From a virus: 42,546 nucleotides of DNA. Made by a program: the position numbers and the translations under genes. The notes under the pieces were generated by a model, which was given only the letters and a program-made list of their open reading frames with translations, was not told where the DNA came from and searched no databases. How positions within the stretch are numbered: the first letter of the stretch is position 1; each line of letters starts with the position of its first letter. Below are positions 34,146 through 41,009 of this stretch, piece after piece. The stretch covers positions 1 to 42,546 of IMG/VR virus record IMGVR_UViG_3300025030_000028; one strand, written 5' to 3'.

Positions 34146-34448
34146 TGCGCGACAAGTTGCTACCCGTTTTTTCGGTTATTTACCTCTAGGCTTTGGTTAC
34201 TCTTTCCCCTTGTTTCTATTACGTTTTTCTCTCTTTTATATACTCTACCCAATTTTTAAAGAGTTATAAAATATAGAGAGTAAGAAATATACAGTACGTA
34301 ATACTAGAAACGTATCTTATATTTCTTAGAGAATATTATAGAGATTTTGGAAATTTTCGGGTTAGCTAAAAACCTAGTAACGGCGCGGGTTTGCGGTAAC
34401 TTTGGGGGTTCTATGGGGTTTCGGGTATATCTTAGCTACCTTATACGC
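34146..34448. other. AT-rich non-coding island, candidate origin or packaging/control region
   Basis: The only gap longer than 300 bases in the genome. It separates the leftward late block from the rightward early block. It is very AT-rich (runs such as TTATAAAATATAGAGAG) in an otherwise GC-rich genome and holds inverted repeats (see 34281-34328, and TTTTATA/TATAAAA arms around 34236 and 34265). No credible reading frame uses it. An unwinding element, origin or control region fits; no direct proof. Confidence 0.55.
34281..34328. repeat. Inverted repeat in the AT-rich island
   Basis: Perfect 11-bp arms TAAGAAATATA (34281-34291) and TATATTTCTTA (34318-34328), separated by 26 bases. Could form a cruciform or be a binding site for a replication or regulatory protein. 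Confidence 0.65.
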
Positions 34449-34476
34449 TTGACGCCTACTAGGAAGGCCGTATAAA
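34449..34476 (+). promoter_or_regulatory. Promoter for the early rightward block
   Basis: TTGACG at 34449-34454, 16-base spacer, TATAAA at 34471-34476, followed by a ~30-base leader with a GGAAGG ribosome site and the ATG at 34513. Confidence 0.65.
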
Positions 34477-34512
34477 CTAGATACACTAAAAACAGTACGG
34501 AAGGCTACGACC

Positions 34513-34881
34513 ATGCAACACTCGATAATTTCTCGCGACGACGCGGCGGCCCAAAAACTTACACATTTTTTTACCGGCAAGCCCTGCAAGTACGGCCACG
34601 TCGCCCCGCGTTTCGTTTCGACCGGCGGTTGTTCCGAGTGCAATTCGGCCCGAGCGGCCCGCTTTCGCAAAGACGCCCCCGCCCGCTTTTCCTACGACCT
34701 TCACCCCGACGATGTGGCCGCCGCCCTCGCTTTCTGCCAAGCCCTTGACATTCAACGGGGCCGCGTACCGTCATCGCGCGAACGTTTCGCCGTCGGCAAA
34801 TTCACGGCTACGCCGATCACGCCCGAGGGTATCGAAACCGCCCGCCTTCATGCGTTCGGATTAGCGGGGGCCGCGCAATGA
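34513..34881 (+). CDS. Small zinc-motif protein, unknown
   Basis: 122 residues. The N-terminal half has FFTGKPCKYGHVAPRFVSTG followed by GCSECNSARAARFRK. This C-x-x-GH...C-x-x-C pattern is one I know from the N-termini of HNH-type and other phage DNA-binding proteins; no HNH domain follows here. The C-terminal half is helical (SYDLHPDDVAAALAFCQALD). It is the first gene after the AT-rich island, with its own promoter, so probably expressed immediately after infection. DNA binding is inferred. Confidence 0.75.
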   Translation: MQHSIISRDDAAAQKLTHFFTGKPCKYGHVAPRFVSTGGCSECNSARAARFRKDAPARFSYDLHPDDVAAALAFCQALDIQRGRVPSSRERFAVGKFTATPITPEGIETARLHAFGLAGAAQ

Positions 34882-35165
34882 AAAAGCCGCTCCCTTTATC
34901 CGACCTTGCCGACATGCTCGACGCTTGCGAAAGTTCGCCGGTAATCGAGGCTATTCGAGCGGCTTTTGCGGTGCCCGGGGCCGACTTGGTACAAATTTCC
35001 CGCCAGCTTGCCGCCCTGCCTGATAGCCGCGAACAAATCGCGGTAGTTGCTTTCCGAGCCTACGCGCTCCACGAGTCGGGCGGCCTTGTAACCACGTCGG
35101 CGCGGCTCTACCAACGCGGCGTCTTTAATCGTTGCCTTCGGTACTTACTGGATACCAAGCCATGA
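34878..35165 (+). CDS. Hypothetical early protein
   Basis: 95 residues, MKKPLPLSDLADMLDACESS and further helical sequence with conserved-looking LPDSREQIAVVAFRAYALHE. Overlaps both neighbours by ATGA (34878-34881 and 35162-35165). Not recognised; all-helical, mildly acidic N-terminal half. Confidence 0.65.
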   Translation: MKKPLPLSDLADMLDACESSPVIEAIRAAFAVPGADLVQISRQLAALPDSREQIAVVAFRAYALHESGGLVTTSARLYQRGVFNRCLRYLLDTKP

Positions 35166-35410
35166 ACACTTTTACGATTTGCAGGCACGCGGCGAGCGGG
35201 TGCAACTACCCCGAGGGCGAATGCTTGGGCCTTTGCGCCCGCGACAAATGGGAGGAATGGCAGGGCGGCGAGTGCCCGGAACCCGCCCCCGTTCTCGTCG
35301 AGTACAAGATGCGGTGCGGCTTGATCGTTGCCCGGGGCACGCCTGCGGGCGAGGTGCGTTGGTCACACGCGGGAACAGGAAGCGACGTTGTAGCGTACCG
35401 ACGAAAATAA
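35162..35410 (+). CDS. Small cysteine-rich protein
   Basis: 82 residues from the ATG at 35162, overlapping the previous stop. Cysteines at CRHAASGCNYPEGECLGLCA suggest a metal-binding or disulphide-rich fold. The C-terminal half (VEYKMRCGLIVARGTPAGEV) is beta-like. Last gene before a class I promoter. Not recognised. Confidence 0.6.
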   Translation: MNTFTICRHAASGCNYPEGECLGLCARDKWEEWQGGECPEPAPVLVEYKMRCGLIVARGTPAGEVRWSHAGTGSDVVAYRRK

Positions 35411-35461
35411 CGCTTGACCTTTCGTATTTCGTATTATATAATTCAGCCATCAACAACGAAC
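35404..35461 (+). promoter_or_regulatory. Class I repeated promoter plus leader, copy 2
   Basis: TTGACC at 35414-35419, 17-base spacer and a perfect TATAAT at 35437-35442, then the conserved leader TCAGCCATCAACAACGAAC. 55 of 58 bases match 7827-7884. Drives the gene at 35474 and the methyltransferase region. Confidence 0.75.
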
Positions 35462-35473
35462 TAGGGGTGCCAA

Positions 35474-35704
35474 ATGAACAACCAACGCCGTAAAGAAATC
35501 AAAGCCGTTCTCGATGAACTGGCCGCCCTGCGCTCCCGCGTCGAAGACCTCCAAAACGAGGAACAAGACTACTTCGACAACATGCCCGAGAACTTGCAGC
35601 AATCCGAGCGCGGCGAGAAGGCCGAGCAAGCCGCAAGCCGCCTCGAAGACGCCTTGACCGCCTTTGACGAAATCGAAGAAGCGTTGAACGAGGCCGCCGA
35701 ATGA
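35474..35704 (+). CDS. Small coiled-coil phage protein, unknown
   Basis: 76 residues, MNNQRRKEIKAVLDELAALR and onward, almost wholly helical, acidic and heptad-like, with EEQDYFDNMPENLQQSERGE. I recognise this as a widespread small phage and bacterial protein type without a known function. Placed right behind a class I promoter; stop overlaps the methyltransferase start (ATGA). Confidence 0.75.
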   Translation: MNNQRRKEIKAVLDELAALRSRVEDLQNEEQDYFDNMPENLQQSERGEKAEQAASRLEDALTAFDEIEEALNEAAE

Positions 35705-36598
35705 GCGGGGCGTACTACAACGAATGCGACCCGTTCGCCGCTGGCTGGCTTCGGGAATTGATAAGGGGGGCATATTGCCCCCGGTGAAGTAGATCAAAGG
35801 AGTATTGAAGATGTTAAGCCCGACGACCTTACCGGATTCACGCAATGCCATTTCTTCGCCGGGATCGGCGTTTGGTCGTATGCACTGCGGCGGGCCGGGT
35901 GGCGAGATGATTCGCCAATTTGGACAGGCTCTTGCCCCTGCCAACCTTTCAGCGCGGCAGGCAAAGGAAATGGGTTTGCTGACGAGCGGCATTTATGGCC
36001 CGCATGGTTCCACCTTATCACGCAGCGCGGCCCTGCAAGAGTCGTTGGCGAACAAGTTGCAAGCGGCGACGGCCTCGCTTGGCTCGACCTTGTACAAACT
36101 GACATGGAAGCGGCGGGCTACGCCTTCGGGGCGTTTGATTTATGCGCTGCGGGCGTCGGCGCACCGCACATCCGACAACGCCTTTACTTCGTGGCCGACG
36201 CCAGCGGCGAGGGATTACAAGGATGGGGCGGCCCCGAGCGTAGTATCGTCGAATCGAACCGACAAGCTATCACATTGCGTAATGCTCGCGGGCTACCCGA
36301 CGCCGCTTACGGTGCCGAGTTCGGAAGCGAGCCACGGGCAATTATCGGGGAGCTATCGCAAGGCAATGGAGGCGGCGTTACCCGAACTATTCGCCCCGGC
36401 CCGACTAACGGTTTTTGGCGCGATGCTGATTGGCTCGGATGCCGCGATAGGAAATGGCGGCCCGTTGAACCCGGCACATCCCCGATGGTTAATGGGGCTT
36501 CCCCCCGTGTGGGACGACTGCGCGGCTATGGTAACGCTATCGTCAGCGAAGTAGCCGCCGAGTTCATCCGAGCCTATCTTGACAAACGCGACAAGTAG
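35701..36598 (+). CDS. dcm: DNA cytosine-5 methyltransferase, frame broken at a G6 tract
   Basis: C5 cytosine methyltransferase. The N-terminal peptide MSGAYYNECDPFAAGWLREL begins at 35701 and reaches a stop at 35785-35787. The next frame, open from 35765, continues with GHIAPGEVDQRSIEDV and all core motifs: FFAGIG (motif I), GSCPCQPFS with catalytic Cys (IV), GEQVAS (VI), RQRLYFVA (VIII) and GYGNAIVSEVAAEFI (X), ending at 36598. The two parts meet at GGGGGG (35765-35770): one G fewer or two more restores one frame of about 298 residues. Either the gene is mutated, the base call is wrong, or expression needs slippage. A second gene lies inside it in another frame. Confidence 0.85.
35811..36554 (+). 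CDS. Overlapping gene inside the cytosine methyltransferase, other frame
   Basis: 247 residues from the ATG at 35811, read one base ahead of the methyltransferase frame. A strong ribosome site AAAGGAG (35796-35802) lies eight bases upstream. Features: LPDSRNAISSPGSAFGRM, GQALAPANLSARQAKEMG, GSTLYKLTWKRRATPSGR, SWPTPAARDYKDG and the C-terminal NPAHPRWLMGLPPVWDDCA. From memory, proteins with these signatures (SLxxRLxxxTxxxGSTLY; WPTPxARD; NPAHSRWLMG) are annotated in many phages and prophages at the same place. Function unknown. It may be a methyltransferase partner or an independent product; a non-coding shadow remains possible. Confidence 0.6.
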   Translation: MLSPTTLPDSRNAISSPGSAFGRMHCGGPGGEMIRQFGQALAPANLSARQAKEMGLLTSGIYGPHGSTLSRSAALQESLANKLQAATASLGSTLYKLTWKRRATPSGRLIYALRASAHRTSDNAFTSWPTPAARDYKDGAAPSVVSSNRTDKLSHCVMLAGYPTPLTVPSSEASHGQLSGSYRKAMEAALPELFAPARLTVFGAMLIGSDAAIGNGGPLNPAHPRWLMGLPPVWDDCAAMVTLSSAK

Positions 36599-36606
36599 TA
36601 CATAAT
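36579..36606 (+). promoter_or_regulatory. Class II promoter, near-leaderless
   Basis: TTGACA at 36579-36584, 16-base spacer, CATAAT at 36601-36606, inside the methyltransferase 3' end. CGACAAGTAGTACATAAT (36589-36606) repeats 3930-3947 with one change. Only seven bases separate it from the ATG at 36614, so the transcript should begin at or beside the start codon. Confidence 0.65.
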
Positions 36607-36613
36607 CGCGAAC

Positions 36614-36796
36614 ATGACGCCCCCAACTTTACCCGACGGCTACACGTGCGGCCATTGCGGCCGGTTCGCGAAATTTTCGGCATGGCTCTTTGCCCATTGG
36701 TACGAGCCAGTCATTCACACGTGCGAATGCGGCGCGCGTAGTCAGCTTGTCGAAGGCCGCGCAACTCTCAAACATCAACCCACGAAAGGCAAATGA
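36614..36796 (+). CDS. Small zinc-ribbon-like protein
   Basis: 60 residues. CGHCGRFAKFSAWLFAHWYE and CECGARSQLVEGR give two cysteine pairs (CxxC and CxC), a zinc ribbon pattern. No ribosome site is visible; the promoter's -10 box ends seven bases before the ATG, so leaderless translation is likely. Stop overlaps the ParB-like gene start. Small zinc ribbons of this kind are common in phage early regions, function unknown. Confidence 0.7.
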   Translation: MTPPTLPDGYTCGHCGRFAKFSAWLFAHWYEPVIHTCECGARSQLVEGRATLKHQPTKGK

Positions 36797-37692
36797 TCAT
36801 GACCCCCAAGCCGATAAATTCTCTCAAGGCCCTAGCCGAAGGCAAAACCGACGGTTTCCAAAAGGCCGCCTATTTCAAAGTTCGCCCGGATAAAGTCGAG
36901 TTCGAACAAGGCTTCAATTTGCGCGAGGAAGGCGCGGAATTGACCGAGCATATCGAGCGCCTTTACCACGCCATGAAGGCGGGCGCGTACATTCCCCCGA
37001 TTGACGTTTCGGTTATCGACGGCCGGGTTCTCGTTCGCGACGGCCATTGCCGCACCCGGGCCGCCCTGCGCTTGCTGGGGGAGGGCGTCGAGTACCTCTT
37101 GGAAGCGCGCCAATTGCGCGGCAACGACGCCGACGCCGTGTTTCATATGCTCGGCTCGGGTCAGGGCAAACACTTTACCCCCTTGGAGCAAGGGCGCGGC
37201 TTCCTGCGGCTTACCAACATGGGCCACACGGTCGCCGAGATTGCCGCGCGTACCGGAATGCACCGCTCAACCGTGGAGAACGGCTTGGCGCTTGCCGAGG
37301 CCCCCGTGGCCGTGCAAAAGATGATTGCCGAGGGTAAGGTGGCCTCGCATACCGCACTCAAGGCAGTACGCCAAGAGGGGGCCGCCAAGGCTACCGAGAA
37401 GCTCGCGGCAGGCGTCAAGGCGGCCGAGAAGGTCGGCAAGAAGAAAGCCACGGCGAAGCATATCGACGGCCCCAAGGAACGCGGGCAAACCCTGCCCCCG
37501 AAGGAAACCGCCGCCCCCGTGCCGCCCCCGCCCAAGCGTCGCGCGGCCGACAAGACCCTCGAAGATAAATGCGTCGAGTTCGTTCGCGCCCTCGCCGACC
37601 GTAGCACGCTCGTAACCTACCAATCGCGCGACTTCGTGCAATTGATCGAGGCCGCTTACGATATTGTCAGCCCCGAGGAACCCAAGAAATGA
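36793..37692 (+). CDS. ParB-like nuclease-fold / HTH protein
   Basis: 299 residues. The ParB N-terminal domain covers about 28-120 with the motif RVLVRDGHCRTRAALRLLG (79-96). A helix-turn-helix follows (VAEIAARTGMHRSTVENGL, about 147-165), then a Lys/Ala/Pro-rich linker and a small C-terminal domain (LVTYQSRDFVQLIEAAYDIV). Phage ParB-like proteins bind DNA in replication, partition or regulation. The ATG at 36793 overlaps the previous stop; the ATG at 36799 has better spacing to GAAAGG and may be the real start. Confidence 0.88.
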   Translation: MIMTPKPINSLKALAEGKTDGFQKAAYFKVRPDKVEFEQGFNLREEGAELTEHIERLYHAMKAGAYIPPIDVSVIDGRVLVRDGHCRTRAALRLLGEGVEYLLEARQLRGNDADAVFHMLGSGQGKHFTPLEQGRGFLRLTNMGHTVAEIAARTGMHRSTVENGLALAEAPVAVQKMIAEGKVASHTALKAVRQEGAAKATEKLAAGVKAAEKVGKKKATAKHIDGPKERGQTLPPKETAAPVPPPPKRRAADKTLEDKCVEFVRALADRSTLVTYQSRDFVQLIEAAYDIVSPEEPKK

Positions 37693-37862
37693 GCCAAGCC
37701 CCCCACACTTGCGCCGCCCGACCGGGGGCCGATCAACAAATGCGGTGCGCCCGGTGCGGCCTCGTTTGGGATATTGACGACCCCGAGCCGCCTACCTGTC
37801 GCGACGAGCCGGTGCCGAAACCGAAGGTCAAGAAACCCAGCAAAAGGAAGCCGAAGCAATGA
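37689..37862 (+). CDS. Small zinc-finger-like protein
   Basis: 57 residues. It has HTC near the start, MRCARCGLVWDIDDPEPPTC in the middle and a Lys/Pro-rich tail ending KKPSKRKPKQ. The cysteine arrangement suggests one zinc site. Overlaps both neighbours by ATGA junctions. I recognise the CxRCGLxWDxxDPEPP pattern from betaproteobacterial phages, function unknown. Confidence 0.6.
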   Translation: MSQAPHTCAARPGADQQMRCARCGLVWDIDDPEPPTCRDEPVPKPKVKKPSKRKPKQ

Positions 37863-37945
37863 CGCTCGACACTATCGCCCGCCTCGCCCAAACGGTCGCG
37901 GCCATCGCCACGACGGCGGCTTGCCTCAAGTTCCTACTATCATGA
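37859..37945 (+). CDS. Very small hydrophobic peptide
   Basis: 28 residues, MTLDTIARLAQTVAAIATTA followed by ACLKFLLS. Start and stop both use ATGA overlaps with neighbours, the rule in this operon. A short amphipathic or membrane-associated helix is possible; existence is uncertain. Confidence 0.4.
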   Translation: MTLDTIARLAQTVAAIATTAACLKFLLS

Positions 37946-38052
37946 TTCGCGCATGGCTCGCGGGCTTGTTGGCCGCCCTGTTCCCGCCGAAGCCATTCGA
38001 GGCCCCGCCCCTTAACCGTGCCGAACGACGGCAACGACTCAAAAATAAATAA
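37942..38052 (+). CDS. Very small basic peptide
   Basis: 36 residues, MIRAWLAGLLAALFPPKPFE then APPLNRAERRQRLKNK. A hydrophobic N-terminus followed by a basic tail suggests membrane association. ATGA overlap with the peptide before and a strong terminator immediately after support it as the last gene of the transcript. Confidence 0.45.
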   Translation: MIRAWLAGLLAALFPPKPFEAPPLNRAERRQRLKNK

Positions 38053-38074
38053 AGCCCTTCGGGGCTTTTTTTTT
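38051..38074 (+). terminator. Intrinsic terminator
   Basis: AAAGCCC-TTCG-GGGCTTT followed by further T (nine T in a row, 38066-38074). Textbook intrinsic terminator ending the transcript that contains the methyltransferase and ParB-like genes, just before the third class I promoter. Confidence 0.92.
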
Positions 38075-38084
38075 GCATTTAGGG

Positions 38085-38132
38085 CTTGACATTCCGTATT
38101 TCGTAATACATAATTCAGCCATCAACAACGAA
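38085..38132 (+). promoter_or_regulatory. Class I repeated promoter plus leader, copy 3
   Basis: TTGACA at 38086-38091, 17-base spacer, CATAAT at 38109-38114, followed by TCAGCCATCAACAACGAA as in the copies at 7827 and 35404. Starts a short two-gene transcript. Confidence 0.75.
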
Positions 38133-38145
38133 ACGAGGCCCTAAA

Positions 38146-38364
38146 ATGAAACAGTTCGAAGCCGGTAAGACCTACACGACCCGCAGTATTTGCGATCACG
38201 ATTGCGTTATTTCGGTCACTATCGAGAAGCGCACGGCCAAGACGGTAACGGCCACGGTTCGCGGCGAGTCGAAAACCTTTCGCGTCGGCGAGTATGACGG
38301 CGCGGAATTTATCAAACCGTGGGGGTCGTACAGTATGGCCCCGATCATCCGGGCAGGGGAGTAA
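38146..38364 (+). CDS. Small early protein, unknown
   Basis: 72 residues, MKQFEAGKTYTTRSICDHDC then VTIEKRTAKTVTATVRGE and FRVGEYDGAEFIKPWGSYSM. A small beta-barrel-like pattern. I have seen similar short proteins in many phages and bacterial genomes without assigned function. First gene behind the third class I promoter, so probably highly expressed early. Confidence 0.7.
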   Translation: MKQFEAGKTYTTRSICDHDCVISVTIEKRTAKTVTATVRGESKTFRVGEYDGAEFIKPWGSYSMAPIIRAGE

Positions 38365-38367
38365 ATC

Positions 38368-38592
38368 ATGGCAAAGCCAAAATATGAAGTTGTTGATTTT
38401 ATCTCGGGGGGCTTTTTTATTCACGGCGGCCGCATTGGCGAAACCTACGTAAAAAGCAAAGACGACGCCGAGTTAATTTGCCGGGCACTTAATGAGGTTG
38501 AGGCGCTCAAACTTCGCCGTACAAAAGCCCGGGTCGCCGACGCCCTCTATTCCTTAGAGCTATTACAAAAAGCCCTTGATGCGCAAGAGTGA
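38368..38592 (+). CDS. Small early protein, unknown
   Basis: 74 residues, beta N-terminus (YEVVDFISGGFFIHGGR) and helical C-terminus (DDAELICRALNEVEALKLRR; LYSLELLQKALDAQE). Its composition is less GC-rich than its surroundings. Co-transcribed with 38146; followed by a terminator. Function unknown. Confidence 0.65.
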   Translation: MAKPKYEVVDFISGGFFIHGGRIGETYVKSKDDAELICRALNEVEALKLRRTKARVADALYSLELLQKALDAQE

Positions 38593-38612
38593 TTCGCTAC
38601 CTACCAAAACCG

Positions 38613-38635
38613 AAGGCCCCCGAAGGGGCCTTTTT
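38613..38635. terminator. Bidirectional terminator between convergent genes
   Basis: AAGGCCCC-CGAA-GGGGCCTT with five T following on the plus strand. It separates the rightward early genes from the leftward primase operon and may serve both, though the minus-strand T run (GGTTTTGG) is weaker. Confidence 0.85.
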
Positions 38636-40996
38636 CTATTGGGGCTTAACTTGCTGCGCCGCCGTGTATGCCTTGGCTATCTCGGCCGCGCCGGTCAAGT
38701 AGCGCTCGGGGTGATTGGCGAGGATGTAGAGTTGCGGTTTCCTGCCGTCGGGTTGCACGGGGTTATTTACGCGACCGTCAGGCAAGCCCGGGTGCGGAAT
38801 GTAGCCCATGCCTTGCAAGAGTTCGCGCCGTTTGTTGAGGTTCAACCGGCCGCCCATTTTGAGGGTATCGGTAACGAGCCGGTCGAGCATGATCGAAGAT
38901 ACCCAGCCGCCCATAAATCCGGGCGTGTCTTGCGCGATCACTTCGGCGATTTGTTGCTCGACGCCGCCCCGGCTTTCTTGCATGGCCGCGTCGGTCGTTG
39001 AGGTATGCGGGGCGCGGTGGCAGGCCCCGGCGGGATTGAACTCAGGCGGGATTTGGTAGGTATAGAGGAAATCGGTAATCGCCGCGAAACCTTCGGCCCG
39101 TGCCCATGCGTACAATTTCGGGAAATAGTCGCCGCTCATGCCGTCGCGTTGAATGTCGGCGTAGCTTTGTTGCCCCGTGTAGAACAGGGCGAAGCGGCGG
39201 GCCGTGTCGGGCGTCTTGCGAACGGCGGTTTTATGGTTGGTCGTGGCGATGAAGTTCGCGCAAATTTCCATCGAGAATTGATCGACGCCCTTTTGCTGAA
39301 TCTGCACGCCGAAGCCGCCCGTAATCAAAACCATAAGCCGATTTACTACGTCGTCGCTCGAATGGTCTTGGCCCTTCAATTCCTCAAGGGCGACGAAGAT
39401 TTTATCGGCGATCCATCCGTTAAACTGGCTCGCTATGTCGTCGGCGAGGGGCCAGTGCGTGAAGTGTTGGCCGACGGCCATAGCCACGCACGCCGAGAAA
39501 AAGGTTTTACCGTTGCCCTCGCAACCTTGCAACACGGGGCACCAAGGGAATTTAATACCCTTATGCTGAACACATGCGGCCATGTACGACAAGAGAATTT
39601 GTTGGTCGCGCGGGTTGGGTAGTATCTTCGCGAGGTGCGCGAGGAAGGGGGTAACGTCGCCCGGGGTGCGCTTGACCTCGGCGGGCCAGTAGGTATTAAC
39701 CCGCAAGCGGCCCGCGTCGTTGATCACGGCCCCGGGGGGTTGGTCAGGCTTGAAGCAAATCGTATCGGCTCGGGGGGAGCGCAATACCTGAGACTCGGTG
39801 AAAGCCTCCCAAGCGTTGCGGGTTGTGCGTTCATTTACGGCGTCCATTGCGAACACGTAGCCGCCGAACGCGACTCGAAATTGGTCGGGCTTGAGCATTG
39901 CGCCCCCGGGCACGAGTACGCGGTGCCGGTCTTGGACATACACGCACCCCGCAAAGAGTGTTTTTTGCGCCTCGGGTGATAGGAAGGTATGCCCGGTCAC
40001 GTCGGCTTGCATTGGGGCCGCTTCTGCCGCCCTTGGCGTGGCCGCCGGTTCGAGGGGCTTGTCGATAAGAACGTCGCCCGGTTGCGAAAGTATCGCGGCA
40101 ATCGTGCGCGGTAAGTAGTCGTCGCGGTGCCACTTATCGCGAACGAGGTTCGATTGCAGCATGAGCGCCTTTATCCGCTCACCGTGGCGACCCGTCCAAA
40201 AGGAAAGGTGCGAGGCGAGCGCGGCGTCGGCTTGGCTTGCGTCATAGGCCCGCCCGCCCCCGTCAGGGTACGCCACGGCGAGGGCGTCGGTATTGCCTTC
40301 CCAAAGGTCGGCAAAGCTCGCACGGCCGCCGAAGACGCTCGACGCGCTCTTGCTACGAAGGGCGCGCCGGATCAAGTCGGCGTCGTCGGTCGGCCCTCGC
40401 CATTCAGGCACGGGCGCGTCGCTCAACGTAAAGTCGCCGTCGGCCCCCGAGGAAGCCCCGGCCGGGAAGTATTCGGCGGTAATGGCATGAAGGGCGGCGG
40501 TATGGTCGGTCGCCGCGTCGCCTTGCGCCCCGACGCCGGTAAGGGCGACGAAACGCAACTCGGTATAGAACTCCAAGCCGAGGGCGGTATTTTTCTTGCC
40601 GTGGGCAGGCGCGCGGCCGGTGCCGAAAATGTGCATTCCCTTACCCGATTGGCTCATTTCCATAGCCGCGCCGGGGAACATGGCGGCCAAGCGCAAAGCG
40701 ACCGGCGACCATTGCGAACCGTCGAAGGCATTATCTATGTCGATAAAAAACAGGGGGTCATTTTCGGTAAAGACGAACGCCACGCCGTAGCCCTGCCCCC
40801 ACGCCGTAGCCACACGGCACGCCTCGGCGGCTTCTACCCAATGGCTCGGGTCATGGGCCGAAACGACTTGCCCGGTACGCGGCGACACGGGCAGTTTATC
40901 CAGCTTCCCGGGGATGCGTTGCGAGGGCACGAGGGCATAACAAAGGAATTGACGATAAGCGGCGAACGCGGCTAAAGCGGGGGGCAAACTTTGCAT
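38636..40996 (-). CDS. Primase-polymerase / SF3-type replicative helicase
   Basis: 786 residues from the ATG at 40996 (AAGGGGG eight bases upstream). N-terminal AEP-type prim-pol: FFIDIDNAFDG with D86 and D88, SQSGKGMHIFG (116-125), LGLEFYTELRFVALTG (139-154). C-terminal helicase of the DUF5906/D5 type: Walker A GCEGNGKTF (491-499), Walker B FVALEEL (534-540), sensor ATTNHKTAVR (584-593) and arginines R600-R601. It would prime and unwind DNA at the fork with the family A polymerase. Last gene of the leftward operon. Confidence 0.92.
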   Translation of the reverse strand: MQSLPPALAAFAAYRQFLCYALVPSQRIPGKLDKLPVSPRTGQVVSAHDPSHWVEAAEACRVATAWGQGYGVAFVFTENDPLFFIDIDNAFDGSQWSPVALRLAAMFPGAAMEMSQSGKGMHIFGTGRAPAHGKKNTALGLEFYTELRFVALTGVGAQGDAATDHTAALHAITAEYFPAGASSGADGDFTLSDAPVPEWRGPTDDADLIRRALRSKSASSVFGGRASFADLWEGNTDALAVAYPDGGGRAYDASQADAALASHLSFWTGRHGERIKALMLQSNLVRDKWHRDDYLPRTIAAILSQPGDVLIDKPLEPAATPRAAEAAPMQADVTGHTFLSPEAQKTLFAGCVYVQDRHRVLVPGGAMLKPDQFRVAFGGYVFAMDAVNERTTRNAWEAFTESQVLRSPRADTICFKPDQPPGAVINDAGRLRVNTYWPAEVKRTPGDVTPFLAHLAKILPNPRDQQILLSYMAACVQHKGIKFPWCPVLQGCEGNGKTFFSACVAMAVGQHFTHWPLADDIASQFNGWIADKIFVALEELKGQDHSSDDVVNRLMVLITGGFGVQIQQKGVDQFSMEICANFIATTNHKTAVRKTPDTARRFALFYTGQQSYADIQRDGMSGDYFPKLYAWARAEGFAAITDFLYTYQIPPEFNPAGACHRAPHTSTTDAAMQESRGGVEQQIAEVIAQDTPGFMGGWVSSIMLDRLVTDTLKMGGRLNLNKRRELLQGMGYIPHPGLPDGRVNNPVQPDGRKPQLYILANHPERYLTGAAEIAKAYTAAQQVKPQ

Positions 40997-41009
40997 GAAT
41001 CCGACCCCC

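Noticed and set aside
34374-34670. Minus-strand 98-codon frame across the early promoter
   Set aside because: Covers the promoter and the start of a well supported gene on the other strand; composition unlike coding sequence.
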